A stretch of DNA of 37,809 nt, taken from the NCBI RefSeq assembly GCF_900110885.1, contig NZ_FOFJ01000036.1:1-37809 (forward strand), written 5' to 3'. A program made the translations under genes and the position numbers. Below are positions 6,111 to 14,549 of the stretch, piece by piece (position 1 is the stretch's first letter; each line of letters starts with the position of its first letter). The DNA is from Azotobacter beijerinckii (GTDB taxonomy: Bacteria; Pseudomonadota; Gammaproteobacteria; Pseudomonadales; Pseudomonadaceae). The notes beneath the pieces were generated by a model. That model was not told the DNA's origin, made no database searches, and saw nothing but the letters and a program-made list of their open reading frames with translations.

Positions 6111-6168
6111 GCAGCTCCTTGCTAAAGTACTCCGCGAAGGGCCGCGCATTCTACCTTTCTGCCAAAAC

Positions 6169-6186
6169 ACTGGATATAAAAACAGT
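6169..6186. promoter_or_regulatory. LexA-like SOS box
   Basis: ACTGGATATAAAAACAGT matches the CTG-N10-CAG pattern of the gammaproteobacterial LexA box, with an AT-rich centre. It lies between gpD and the small gene starting at 6110 and would control the latter. Confidence 0.6.
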
Positions 6187-6235
6187 GTGGCGTAACGACA
6201 TATCCCCTGTGTGATGCGTAACGCCTGGCTCTCCG

Positions 6236-7444
6236 TTAGGTTGTCTCGCTGGCCTGCATCTTCTTCCACGCCTTCTCCACTGCTTTCTCCGCCGCCGTCT
6301 TACCCGTATAGAGCGCCGTCAGCCGCTGGGGCCGGGTCTGGTCGCCAGCGGTGACCTTGCTCTCCTTGCCCGTCTTCTCGTCCCGGTACCAGGCCAGGAC
6401 GCCGGTGTAGTCGGTCGCCTCCTCGGCCAGGTCGAGGATTTCCTCGCCATCCGGCAGCTTCGACTCCAGCTCCAGGCTGGTGGTGTAGGCATCGGCGGTG
6501 AAGCTGTGCGCGACGTGAGAGCCCAGCCAGGTGATGGCGGCGATTTCGTCCTTGATGCCGGTCAGCGAGTAGGTCAGCTCGGGGATCAGGTCGGGGCGGC
6601 CTCTGGCCAGGCTGTAGCTGAGGGTCGCGGTGCCACGCTGCAGGCGGCTCCATTCGGCGCGGGCGGCGTTGAGGGCGCTGGCCTGGTCGGTGTGGACGTG
6701 GCGCAGATCCTTGAGGTTGTCCCCACCCCCGGCGATGGCCTCCTTCTTCTCGGCGCTGTTCGTGTCGTAGTAGTAGGCGCGCACGCCGCTATAGCTGTCG
6801 CGGTCGGCCTGCAGGAAGCGGTGCTGGTCGCCATCTGTGCGGGTCAGGGTGATGTGCGGCAGCGGCAGGCCGCTCGCGGTGGTGGATTTACCCGCCGGCA
6901 TGAACAGCAGCCGGCCGGCCTTCACGGTGGCGATGGCGTCGTGCTGCTCGCCCAGGCGGGCCAGCAGGTTGGCATCGCTTTCGTTGGCCTGGTCGAGGTG
7001 GGCCATCGGGATCTGCGCGAAGCTTGGCGCAATGACAGGCTGAAGGCCGTTGCTGCTGGCGATGGCCTTGATGACGTCGCCCAGGGTTTGCTGGTCCCAG
7101 CTGCGCTCCCGCTTGGTCTTCAGTCCCTCGCGCAGGTCGGCCGAGCGGGCGCGGATGGAGAGCACGTCCGGCGAACCGCTGTGCTCGGTTTCGTCTACCG
7201 TGTAGCTGCCCTTGTAGGTCAGGCCGGTATCGCTCCAGCCCAGCCAAAGCTGCACCGTGGCGCCGCGCGGCGGGATGGCCAGCCGCCCGTCGTGGTCGCT
7301 GAGCTGGATGTCGAGGGTGTCGGCCTCGAGGCCGCGGTTGTCTGTGAGGCCGATGGCGATCAGGCGTTGGGTGATGGCGGCGGTGATGTCCCGGCCGTCC
7401 ACCACCACGCGGCAGGTCGGATAGGCGTAGGCGGCAGCGTCCAT
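6236..7444 (-). CDS. D: P2 gpD-like baseplate hub / late control protein
   Basis: A 402-residue protein (P2 gpD has 387). It starts at ATG 7444, overlapping the gpU stop by one base. It contains the hub pattern of the family: YPTCRVVVDGRDITAAITQR at the N-terminus, TLDIQLSDHDGRLAIPPRGA, GDVIKAIASSNGL near 150 and a long acidic-basic C-terminus. gpD forms the central baseplate hub under the tube, to which the gpV spike attaches. It is the last gene of the FI-FII-E-T-U-D late operon, as in P2. The C-terminal 30 residues (YTGKTAAEKAVEKAWKKMQA) extend a little beyond P2. Confidence 0.93.
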   Translation of the reverse strand: MDAAAYAYPTCRVVVDGRDITAAITQRLIAIGLTDNRGLEADTLDIQLSDHDGRLAIPPRGATVQLWLGWSDTGLTYKGSYTVDETEHSGSPDVLSIRARSADLREGLKTKRERSWDQQTLGDVIKAIASSNGLQPVIAPSFAQIPMAHLDQANESDANLLARLGEQHDAIATVKAGRLLFMPAGKSTTASGLPLPHITLTRTDGDQHRFLQADRDSYSGVRAYYYDTNSAEKKEAIAGGGDNLKDLRHVHTDQASALNAARAEWSRLQRGTATLSYSLARGRPDLIPELTYSLTGIKDEIAAITWLGSHVAHSFTADAYTTSLELESKLPDGEEILDLAEEATDYTGVLAWYRDEKTGKESKVTAGDQTRPQRLTALYTGKTAAEKAVEKAWKKMQASETT

Positions 7445-7884
7445 CACAGCAGCACCTGGAGCAGCTCGCCCACCGTGCTGGGGAAGCTGCCGAGTAGGTC
7501 GACGCGGTCGTCGTCGATCCTCTTCAGGGCGATGTTGAACTCGATGCGCCGGGCAGCGCCGTCCTGGAAGAACAGGGTGTGCGTCTCGCTCAGGCTCTCG
7601 ATGACCCACAGGCCATAGACCCGCCCGGTGCCGTCGACCACCGGCCAGGCCTTGCCGGTGTCGGCCATCTCGCGGACTTTGTCGAGGCTGACCTGGCTGC
7701 CGGCCAGCTCGGGCAGCAGCACGCCCGGCAGGGTGATCGCGTCGTCTCCCGGCCCCAGGTACTGCCGCGCCGGGCGGGTGCCGATGCGGCTGGTGGAGCC
7801 GTGCCGCCAGTCGGTCTGCCGCTGGAACTCCTGGTAGGCCAGGGTCTGCAGGCTGAAAACGAACTGTCCGAGAGCCATCATCAT
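7444..7884 (-). CDS. U: P2 gpU-like tail terminator protein
   Basis: A 146-residue protein (P2 gpU has 159) with the family pattern FVFSLQTLAYQEFQRQTDWR near the N-terminus and GVLLPELAGSQVSLDKVREM in the middle. It forms the ring that ends tail-tube growth. Three consecutive ATG codons (7884, 7881, 7878) are possible starts; AGGAG lies upstream of the first. It stands in the order T-U-D and overlaps D by one base. Confidence 0.93.
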   Translation of the reverse strand: MMMALGQFVFSLQTLAYQEFQRQTDWRHGSTSRIGTRPARQYLGPGDDAITLPGVLLPELAGSQVSLDKVREMADTGKAWPVVDGTGRVYGLWVIESLSETHTLFFQDGAARRIEFNIALKRIDDDRVDLLGSFPSTVGELLQVLL

Positions 7885-7890
7885 GGCGGG

Positions 7891-10473
7891 TCACTCCTGG
7901 TCGTGCAGGCGAGAGCGGACGCGGGACGCCTTGGTGCGCTCGCGCTCGTCGAGGATGCGATTGATCTGCTGCGCTAGGTCGGCCGGGTTGCCGCCGGGCG
8001 CTGCCTGGATGGTGATCTGGATGGTGTCGCCCTGGACGGTGATCGGCGTGGCCGTGGAGGCAGCCAGCGGCGGGCGGCTGTCGATCCGCGGGCCGTCGAG
8101 CAGCAGCGCCTCGAGACGCGGCAGGTCGGCGAAGGTGACCTGCAGCTGTTGCGTCAGTGCCGGCAGATCCGGCCGTGGCAGATCTCCGCTCCGGTAGCGG
8201 ATCTGCTGCATCTGCTCGGGCAGGGTGGCCATGGGCACCTCTTGCAGCTGCGGTAGTGCGGCAGCGGCTGGCGACGCACCGGCAGTGACACCCAGGGCCA
8301 CCGTGCCGGCAGCCGTGAGGCGCTTGGCTAGGTCGGTGACCTGCTGCAGCGGTCCGCCTTGCCCCGCCACCAGCCCCTGCTCGAGGCCCTGCATGGTGAA
8401 GCCGCCGAGCTGGGCGAAGACACGGCTGGGCGAGTGGATGCCGAGTTTTGCCTTGAACCAGCCGATGGCCTTGTCGCCCGCCCCGGTGATGGCCTCCTTG
8501 ACGCTGCCGAGCGCGCCGGTGATGCCGTTGGCCAGGCCCTGGAGGATGTCGGCGCCGAACTGGCGGAAGCGCTCCGGCAGGCTGGCGAACCAGGTCATCA
8601 GGCTGGCGAACTGGCTCTTGATGCCTTCCCACAACGCGGCGAACTTCGGCCCCAGGGTGCCCCAGTTCTGCCAGACCAGATAGGCGCCTGCAGCCAGTGC
8701 GGCAATGGCGGCGATGATCAGCAGCACCGGCCCCATGGCGACCCCGGCGCTGATGCCGAGAGTGGCCAGGCCGAGCTTGACCATCGCCAAGGGGCCAACC
8801 AGGCCGGCCAGGATGATCGTCAGGCCACCCCCGACTGCCGCCAGCGCGGCGACAGCGACGGCGACCTTGACCAGGGTGTTGGCCAGCTCGGGATTGGCCT
8901 TGAACCAGCCGGTCACTGCCTTGGTCGCGGCGAGGATGTCCCCCTCGAAGGCGTCCAGCACTGTCATCAGCTCGCCCGACAGCATCCGCTGCAGCCTGAT
9001 CAGCGCACTGCCGGCGTTGTCGCCGAGGGTGTCGCCCATCCGGTCGGTCGCCCCGGTGACCTCGCCGAGGCGATCCTCGACGCTGGCCAGCCCCTTGAGA
9101 AACTGGGGGATCTGGTCGACCGAGAGGTCCTCGAGCGGCGTGCCGAACAGCGCGATGGCGGTGTTGGCCCGGGTGGCCGGGTCCTTGATCGCCAGCAGGC
9201 CCTTGACCGTTTTCATCAGGGCGCCGCGGGCTTCGGGGCCGCCCTTGGCGATCGCAGTCGACATCTTCTGCGCGTTGAGGCCGATTTCCTTGTAGGCCTC
9301 CTGGCTGCCCTTGGACATGTCCGAGCCGCGCAGGGTGAACTCCTTGAGGGCGTCGCCGGTCTTGTCCAGGGCGAACTTGCCCTGGCCGGCGGCGGACACC
9401 AGCAGGTTCATCGCCTCCTTGCCGTTGAAGCCCAGGGCACGAAAGTTGGTGGCGTACTCGTGGACGATCTCCGGCAGCTCCTGGCGCAGGCTGACCGAGA
9501 CGTTCTGCATCCCGCCGGCCATCAGGTCGAAGGCCTCGGTGGCATCCCTGGCCAGGCCGTTCTGGATCATGATGCTGGCCATCTGCACGGACTCGGCCAC
9601 GTCCAGGTCGAAGGTGTTGGCCAGGGTGGTGGCGCGCTTGGTCAGCGCTTCGAGCTGGCCGGCGCCGAGCTTGCCCAGCGAGCCGAAGCCCCCGCCGACC
9701 GCCGACAGCGCCTCGGCGACCTGCTCCAGGCTATCGCCGGTCCCGCCGCTGTAGACGCTGTTGATGATCGCCCGGTACTGCTTGGCCTCGGCGGCCCCCT
9801 GGCCGAACTGGGCGGCGGTCTTCGCGCCGAGCTGCTGGTTGGCGAAGGCCTGCGAGCCCATCGAGGCCATGGCACCGCCGCCGGCAGCGAGGGCCACCGA
9901 TCCGGCGGTGGCGACCTTGCCGGCGACCTCCTTGGATTTCTCGTAGGCCGCCTTGGCCTTGGCCAGCCGCTCCTGCTGCTGGGCCAAGCGCCGCATGCCG
10001 TCCTGCTGTTCGGCGATGCTGCGGGTGCTTTGCTCGACTCGTCGCCTGAGCCGCAGCTCTTCGGCGCCCAGGCGGTTGGTCTGGATGCCGGCCGAGTTCA
10101 GGCGGGTCTGTAGGCTCTGCAACTGGCGTTGCTGCTCGCTGTAACTGGCCTTGAGCTTGTGGCCCTCGCGCATGGCGCGCTGGAATTCGGTGGTCATTTG
10201 CCGGGTAGGCCGGGCCGCCGCCGCCATCTGCTCGGACAGCGCCTTGATCCGTTCCCGGTTGGCCCGGATCGCCTCGCTGGTCTGCTTCGAGGCGGCCTGC
10301 ACCGCGCGAAAGCTCTCCACGTCCTTCTGCTGGCCCTGCAGGCCCCTGAGCGCCTCGCGGGTCTGCTTGAGCGTCTGGGCCAGCTCGCTGCCGCCCTGGC
10401 TGACGGCGCGGATCGGGCGCGTGGCGCGGTCGACTGCCTGCAGGATGACTTCAAGCCTTAGATCGCGTGCCAT
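7891..10473 (-). CDS. T: tail tape measure protein (P2 gpT)
   Basis: An 860-residue protein (P2 gpT has 815). The start at 10473 (MARDLRLEVILQAVDRATRP) lies inside the end of the E' frame, as in P2. Residues about 30-190 are coiled coil. About 195-470 form the TP901-type tape measure core. About 535-610 carry several hydrophobic segments (VAVAALAAVGGGLTIILAGL, VLLIIAAIAALAAGAYLVW), as in most tape measure proteins. It sets tail length and is ejected with DNA. It belongs to the F late operon. Confidence 0.95.
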   Translation of the reverse strand: MARDLRLEVILQAVDRATRPIRAVSQGGSELAQTLKQTREALRGLQGQQKDVESFRAVQAASKQTSEAIRANRERIKALSEQMAAAARPTRQMTTEFQRAMREGHKLKASYSEQQRQLQSLQTRLNSAGIQTNRLGAEELRLRRRVEQSTRSIAEQQDGMRRLAQQQERLAKAKAAYEKSKEVAGKVATAGSVALAAGGGAMASMGSQAFANQQLGAKTAAQFGQGAAEAKQYRAIINSVYSGGTGDSLEQVAEALSAVGGGFGSLGKLGAGQLEALTKRATTLANTFDLDVAESVQMASIMIQNGLARDATEAFDLMAGGMQNVSVSLRQELPEIVHEYATNFRALGFNGKEAMNLLVSAAGQGKFALDKTGDALKEFTLRGSDMSKGSQEAYKEIGLNAQKMSTAIAKGGPEARGALMKTVKGLLAIKDPATRANTAIALFGTPLEDLSVDQIPQFLKGLASVEDRLGEVTGATDRMGDTLGDNAGSALIRLQRMLSGELMTVLDAFEGDILAATKAVTGWFKANPELANTLVKVAVAVAALAAVGGGLTIILAGLVGPLAMVKLGLATLGISAGVAMGPVLLIIAAIAALAAGAYLVWQNWGTLGPKFAALWEGIKSQFASLMTWFASLPERFRQFGADILQGLANGITGALGSVKEAITGAGDKAIGWFKAKLGIHSPSRVFAQLGGFTMQGLEQGLVAGQGGPLQQVTDLAKRLTAAGTVALGVTAGASPAAAALPQLQEVPMATLPEQMQQIRYRSGDLPRPDLPALTQQLQVTFADLPRLEALLLDGPRIDSRPPLAASTATPITVQGDTIQITIQAAPGGNPADLAQQINRILDERERTKASRVRSRLHDQE

Positions 10474-10893
10474 GCGGGCTCTCCACACGCTGCCGGGCGC
10501 GCTCGCGCCACTCCATCAGTTCGGTGAGACTCAGCGGCTCCATGTCCGCCGGCCCCCAGTGAAAGACCATGGCCAGGTCGGCCATGGCGTCCTCTACATG
10601 GCGAGGGATGCTTCCGCCTTCGCCGACTTCGGCAGCAAAAAACCGGTGACCTCGCTGCCCAGCTGGAACAGGTCGGCCGGGTCGAGGAAGCCGATTTCAT
10701 GGTCGGTGAGTGCCGGGGTGGTGAGGCGCGGCAGGACCTTGCGCAGGGCGATCACGTCCATCTGCATCAGCTCGAGCAGCGAGACGCCGCGCAGCTCGCC
10801 GGCGTGCGGCTTGCGCAGCTCGATGGCGGTGATGGTCTGCTCGCCGCGCTGGATCGGGGTGTCGAGGGTGACGGTCTTGGTGGTGCTGGTCAT
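10451..10893 (-). CDS. tail assembly chaperone E+E' (programmed -1 frameshift product)
   Basis: The E frame switches to the -1 frame at a T TTT TTG heptamer (10642-10636). The fused product has 147 residues (P2 E+E' has 142). The E' part carries the GpE-family signature MADLAMVFHWGPADMEPLSL and then TELMEWRERARQR, ending at TGA 10453-10451. Long and short chaperones together coat the tape measure during tail assembly. Relative frame, heptamer and order match P2. Confidence 0.9.
10594..10893 (-). CDS. E: tail assembly chaperone gpE (short form)
   Basis: A 99-residue protein (P2 gpE has 91), starting at ATG 10891-10893 with MTSTTKTVTLDTPIQRGEQT. The pattern ITAIELRKPHAGELRGVSLL, DVIALRKVLPR and TGFLLPKS fits the P2 gpE / gp41-like chaperone family. 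It ends 14 codons after the slippery site. It is located between tube FII and the tape measure, as in P2. Confidence 0.92.
   Translation of the reverse strand: MTSTTKTVTLDTPIQRGEQTITAIELRKPHAGELRGVSLLELMQMDVIALRKVLPRLTTPALTDHEIGFLDPADLFQLGSEVTGFLLPKSAKAEASLAM
10636..10642 (-). promoter_or_regulatory. -1 ribosomal frameshift site
   Basis: T TTT TTG on the minus strand, in frame as GGT TTT TTG. It is the same heptamer as in P2. Reading continues in the -1 frame into E'. The GC-rich sequence downstream (10630-10600) may supply the stimulatory structure. Confidence 0.9.
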
Positions 10894-10959
10894 GGTGGTG
10901 TTCCTGGTTGTGCGGGGTGGGGCCGGCGAGCGCGCCGGCGGCAGGTGGCCTGGCATGCC

Positions 10960-11475
10960 TTACAGGCCGATGGCGCGGCGCTGCTCGGCCAGGCGGTCGA
11001 CGCTGCCGACCGTCTCGATCATGTTGAGCAGGTCGATTTCGATCTCGGTGACGCCGTTGACGATCAGCTTGTAGTAGCTGCAGGTGGTCACGATGCTGAC
11101 CTCGGTGTCCTCGCCGGGCTCGGCGTCGCCCAGGTTGATTTCCTCGTGCCGGCCACGCACGACGATCTCCACGGCGGTGACCTCGCCGGTGTCGTCGCGC
11201 TGGTAGGCGCCGGCGAAGCGCAGCAGCACGCCGTCGGCGGTCGTGATGCCGAACTGGCGCAGCACGGTCAGGTCGAGGCCGCCGAGGGTCCACTCGAACT
11301 GCAGGCCGTCGTCGCTCATGCCGTGGTCGATCTTCACCGGGCCGTTCATGCCGCCGCCGCGGTAGCTCTCCATCTTGCGGGCCAGGGGCGGCAGGGTGGC
11401 GGTCTTGCTCTCGCCGAGGTAGCTGTTGCCGTCGTTGAACAGGTTCAGGTTCTTGAGTTTGCGGGGCAGTGCCAT
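10960..11475 (-). CDS. FII: major tail tube protein (P2 FII)
   Basis: A 171-residue protein (P2 FII has 172). It starts MALPRKLKNLNLFNDGNSYL, the signature of the family, followed by GMNGPVKIDHGMSDDGLQFE. It polymerises into the inner tube of the contractile tail. It lies 15 bases after FI and ahead of E in the F operon. Confidence 0.97.
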   Translation of the reverse strand: MALPRKLKNLNLFNDGNSYLGESKTATLPPLARKMESYRGGGMNGPVKIDHGMSDDGLQFEWTLGGLDLTVLRQFGITTADGVLLRFAGAYQRDDTGEVTAVEIVVRGRHEEINLGDAEPGEDTEVSIVTTCSYYKLIVNGVTEIEIDLLNMIETVGSVDRLAEQRRAIGL

Positions 11476-11490
11476 GCTGGCGGGCTCCTA

Positions 11491-12681
11491 TCAGGCGTTG
11501 ATCCGGCTGGCGAAGTCGACCAGGAAGCGATCGGTGATCCGCTGGTTGAAGGTCAGGTTCTCGAGCGGCGGGACCGGGGTGTAGGCGTAGTCGATGTAGA
11601 GCTTGCCGGCCGAGAGGGTGGCCGCCTCGTTGAGGGTGGGGTCGTACCAGGCCTCGGCGTCGATGATGTAGCCCAGGCGCTTGAGTTCGCGGAACTTGGC
11701 GTTGACCCCCTCGAGGATGTCGCGCACCAGGCTCGGGTGCAGGGGCTTGTCGGCCGCCCACAGATGCCCCTCGGCGATGGTGTCGCTCAGCACCTGGGCG
11801 GTGCGGGTGGCGGACTCGAAGGCGAACAGCGGGTCGGCGCTGCAGGTGCGCGAGCCCCAGAAGCGGAAGCCGTCGCGGCGGATCAGGGTGGTGACGTCGG
11901 CGGCGTTGAGGTAGCCGGCGTCGGTGGCCGGGTCCTGCAGGTCCCAGAACACGTCGGCGCCGATGCCGGTGACGCCGTTGACCGGAACGTTGGAGAGCGT
12001 CTTGTGCCAGCCTACCTCCTGGTCGATCTTGGCGCGCAGGCCGAGGGCGCGGGCGACGGCCGGGGCCGCCTGGTCGGCGCTGCTGGCGGTGTCCCAGCTG
12101 ATGAAGTCCGGCCAGATAGTCATCAGCTCGCGCTGCCCGAAGTTTTCCCGGTAGGCGACGGCCTCCTCCTTGGTGGCGCACTCCCAGGCCGAGGCATAGG
12201 CGAAGCCGCGCAGCTTCTGGGCGATAGCCGCCAGTTCGGTGGCCACGGCCAGGCTGTCGAGCCCCGGCACGCCGAGGATGCGCGGCTTGACGCCGAGCCG
12301 GGCCTGGGCGGCCAGCAGGGCCTTGAGGCCGGTCATCTGGCCGCCGGCGGTGGTGGTGCCGATGATCTTGCTGGCCTGGTCGGCCGCGATGGCCTCGGCA
12401 TCTGCGCCGGCGCCGTCGGCCACGCGCACCACGACGGTCAGGGCGTTGGTCTGGTCGGCGATGGCGTCCAGCGTACTCGCCAGGGTACCCAGCTCGCCGG
12501 CCTTGCCGGCCGAGGCCTGGGGATTGGTCACCAGAACCGGAGTATCGAGCGGAAAGGCCACGGCGTCGGCATCGCTGCCGGTGCAGACGACGCCGACGAC
12601 GGCGGTGGAAACAGTGCGGATCGGGCGCGTGCCGTCGCTGGCTTCGACGACGCGTATGCCGTGATGGTAATCGACTGGCAT
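11491..12681 (-). CDS. FI: tail sheath protein (P2 FI)
   Basis: A 396-residue protein, exactly the length of P2 FI. It shows strong family identity: YHHGIRV at the start, STVSTAVVGVVCTGSDADAV, KPRILGVPGLDSLAVATELA, LGLRAKIDQEVGWHKTLSNV, LIRRDGFRFWGSRTCSADPL and YTPVPPLENLTFNQRITDRF. It forms the contractile outer sheath. It is the first gene of the F late operon, with an Ogr-type site 73 bases upstream (12754-12772). Confidence 0.98.
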   Translation of the reverse strand: MPVDYHHGIRVVEASDGTRPIRTVSTAVVGVVCTGSDADAVAFPLDTPVLVTNPQASAGKAGELGTLASTLDAIADQTNALTVVVRVADGAGADAEAIAADQASKIIGTTTAGGQMTGLKALLAAQARLGVKPRILGVPGLDSLAVATELAAIAQKLRGFAYASAWECATKEEAVAYRENFGQRELMTIWPDFISWDTASSADQAAPAVARALGLRAKIDQEVGWHKTLSNVPVNGVTGIGADVFWDLQDPATDAGYLNAADVTTLIRRDGFRFWGSRTCSADPLFAFESATRTAQVLSDTIAEGHLWAADKPLHPSLVRDILEGVNAKFRELKRLGYIIDAEAWYDPTLNEAATLSAGKLYIDYAYTPVPPLENLTFNQRITDRFLVDFASRINA

Positions 12682-12753
12682 GAGGGGTTCCTGCGCAGGG
12701 GTATGTCCTGCGCAGGGTGGCGTGGGGGCGGTGGATCGGGTAGCGCCGGGGGT

Positions 12754-12772
12754 TGTAGCGGGCGGCGCTACA
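12754..12772. promoter_or_regulatory. Ogr-type late activator site (P_F)
   Basis: TGTAGCG-5 bases-CGCTACA (TGT-N13-ACA). It is almost identical to the sites at 21728 and 29387 and sits at the head of the FI operon, as the Ogr-responsive TGT/ACA element does in the P2 P_F promoter. The 12682-12780 gap holds only this promoter. Confidence 0.75.
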
Positions 12773-12780
12773 GGGCGCGG

Positions 12781-13059
12781 TCAGGCGGGTTGCTGCAGCA
12801 GCGCGGCGACGTCGGGGTTTTCGTTGAGGAAAGCGGCGAGCTTGGCGACCGGATCGGGGGCAGCCGGCGCCTGGGGCCTGTTGACCAGCGCCCAGGCCAC
12901 GCCGTTCCAGCGCGGCCAGCGGTCCTCGGGCCATTCTGCCGGCGGCGGAACGGTGGTGGTGCGCGCCGGCATCAGCCAGACGCCGGGCTCGAGCGGCGAC
13001 TCGTCGGCCACGGTTTCGCCCTGGTAGAGGCCGGCGGGGCTGTACTGGTAGACGATCAT
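12781..13059 (-). CDS. tail fibre assembly chaperone-like protein
   Basis: A 92-residue protein, MIVYQYSPAGLYQGETVADE followed by PGVWLMPARTT and a PRWNGVAW motif. The pattern of a YxYxxxGLYxGExxADESPLEPGVWLxP start and a W-NG-W segment is common in short Tfa-like proteins encoded after collar-type tail fibres. It would help gpH trimerise or attach. It starts 12 bases after the gpH stop and is the last gene of the V operon before the P_F site. Confidence 0.7.
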   Translation of the reverse strand: MIVYQYSPAGLYQGETVADESPLEPGVWLMPARTTTVPPPAEWPEDRWPRWNGVAWALVNRPQAPAAPDPVAKLAAFLNENPDVAALLQQPA

Positions 13060-13070
13060 GGTCTCTCTCC

Positions 13071-14549
13071 TCAGAAGGCGATACAGGCCAGCAGGGCGAC
13101 GTTGCGCGGGCGGGTTTCGCTGCCGCCGGTGGTGCCGATGGTCAGGCCATGGCTGTGCTCGCCCGCCTCGTTGATGCTCAGGCCGTGGAAGTGGTCGCCG
13201 TTCTCGGTGGTCGTGTGCGTCTGCTCGCCGTAGTAGTCCTCGTCGCCGAGCACCGCATTGCCCGGGTCGACCGGGGAGCGGTCCCGCTTGAAGGTCACGC
13301 TGTGGCTATGACGCCCGTTGTTGGTCGTCTTGCCGGTATGGGTGTGCTTGCCGGCCGTCGCCACACTGCCGCTGTGGGTGTGGCTCTGGGTGGCCCCGCT
13401 CTGGGAGCTGCCCAGCTCGCGGCCACTATCCACCCCGCGGCCGTCGTCCCAGCCGCGGACGAACTCCCCTCTCAAGTCGGGCAGGTTGAAGGTGGTGAAG
13501 CCGTCGCCGGACCCAAAGCGCGTGCCGAGCCGGGCGAACAGCGCCGCGTAGACCGTGCGGCTGACCGCCGCGCCGTTGGCCTTGAGCCCGAAGGGGCCCG
13601 GCGTGGCGGCGGCGGTGTGATAGATGTCGCCCGGCTGGCGGACCCGCTGGTTGACCTCGTCCCGGCTATAGACCTTGAGGTTCTCGCGGGAGGCCGCCTT
13701 GTCCAGGACGTCGGCGAGGTTCTGGCTGCGCTCGAGCGGCGCCCCGGCGCTGCCGGCCGGCTCGTTCTGCACCAGGGTGATGCGCGTGCCGGCCGGGTAG
13801 CTCTGGCCCAGGTGCAGGCGGGTTTCCAGGCTCTCGTCCGGCTGCCACTCGCCGGCGCCGCTGCCCAGGTCGAGGCGCAGGCCGTCGACGTACACGGCCA
13901 GGCCGTAGGTGGTGGTGAGGGCCAGGTCGACGACGGTCTGCTCGGCGGCGAGCAACTGCTTCTCGGCGACGGTGTCGACGGTGACGCTGATCGCGTCCGG
14001 GTTCTGCCACTCGTAGTCGCCATCGGCGTTGCTGGCCTTGCCCAGCAGCTGGCCGACGGTGCCGCCGGGGATGAGGGTGGCGGCGGTGATGTTGTTGATC
14101 ACCCAGGTATGCGTAGCGACGCTCACGTTGGGGTCGAGCATCAGCGTGATGTTATCGGCGTTATCCACCCGGAACACCACGCGCACGACCGTGTCCGAGA
14201 ACGCCCCCTCGTCGGCCGTGGGTTTGTAGACGTCCGGCAGGTTGCCGACAACGATCAGGCTGCCGTCGGCATCGAACACGCCGATCTCGCGCAGCACAAA
14301 TCCCCCGGTTTGCGCAGGGATCACCAGCTCGGCGAAGAACTGCTGCGGGTCATTGGCATCTTGGTAAATGCGATTGATCGCGGCCCGGTAGCGCTCGCGC
14401 ACCAGGTGCGTCTGCAGCTCGCCGGGCGTGGTCGGGTTACCGTTGCCGTCGCCCACAGCCATGGCCGTGAGGGTGAGCGCCGTCCCGAGCGCACTGGCCT
14501 CGGCCAGACGCTGCATGCCGTAGGTCGTGAACAAGCTCCGGTACGTCAT
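13071..14549 (-). CDS. H: tail fibre protein, P2 gpH-like with tail collar domain
   Basis: A 492-residue protein. Residues 1-150 ([40 protein letters not shown]) form the P2-type fibre N-terminal domain that docks on the baseplate. The middle is beta-rich. Residues about 320-385 ([39 protein letters not shown]) form a phage tail collar domain. A His-rich region follows (HTHSG, KHTHTG, RHSHSV, HFHGLS, HSHGLT), probably an iron-binding trimeric needle, ending [13 protein letters not shown] as in many collar fibres. It determines receptor binding. Its start overlaps the GH48 gene stop (ATGA), so the two are co-translated. Confidence 0.92.
   Translation of the reverse strand: MTYRSLFTTYGMQRLAEASALGTALTLTAMAVGDGNGNPTTPGELQTHLVRERYRAAINRIYQDANDPQQFFAELVIPAQTGGFVLREIGVFDADGSLIVVGNLPDVYKPTADEGAFSDTVVRVVFRVDNADNITLMLDPNVSVATHTWVINNITAATLIPGGTVGQLLGKASNADGDYEWQNPDAISVTVDTVAEKQLLAAEQTVVDLALTTTYGLAVYVDGLRLDLGSGAGEWQPDESLETRLHLGQSYPAGTRITLVQNEPAGSAGAPLERSQNLADVLDKAASRENLKVYSRDEVNQRVRQPGDIYHTAAATPGPFGLKANGAAVSRTVYAALFARLGTRFGSGDGFTTFNLPDLRGEFVRGWDDGRGVDSGRELGSSQSGATQSHTHSGSVATAGKHTHTGKTTNNGRHSHSVTFKRDRSPVDPGNAVLGDEDYYGEQTHTTTENGDHFHGLSINEAGEHSHGLTIGTTGGSETRPRNVALLACIAF

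Noticed and set aside
6236..8632. An apparent 798-codon minus-strand frame
   Set aside because: Only its last 402 codons are gpD. The upstream part is a Pro/Arg/Gly-rich shadow of gpT and gpU; gpD starts at 7444.
10697..12934. Very long Arg/Pro/Gly-rich minus-strand frame beginning near 12934
   Set aside because: It is out of frame with FI and FII and has no plausible domain.
10699..13233. An 844-codon open frame on the plus strand and other long frames opposite the tail genes
   Set aside because: They lie antisense to FI, FII, E and Tfa, have no recognisable domain, and arise from the GC-rich codon bias of the real genes.
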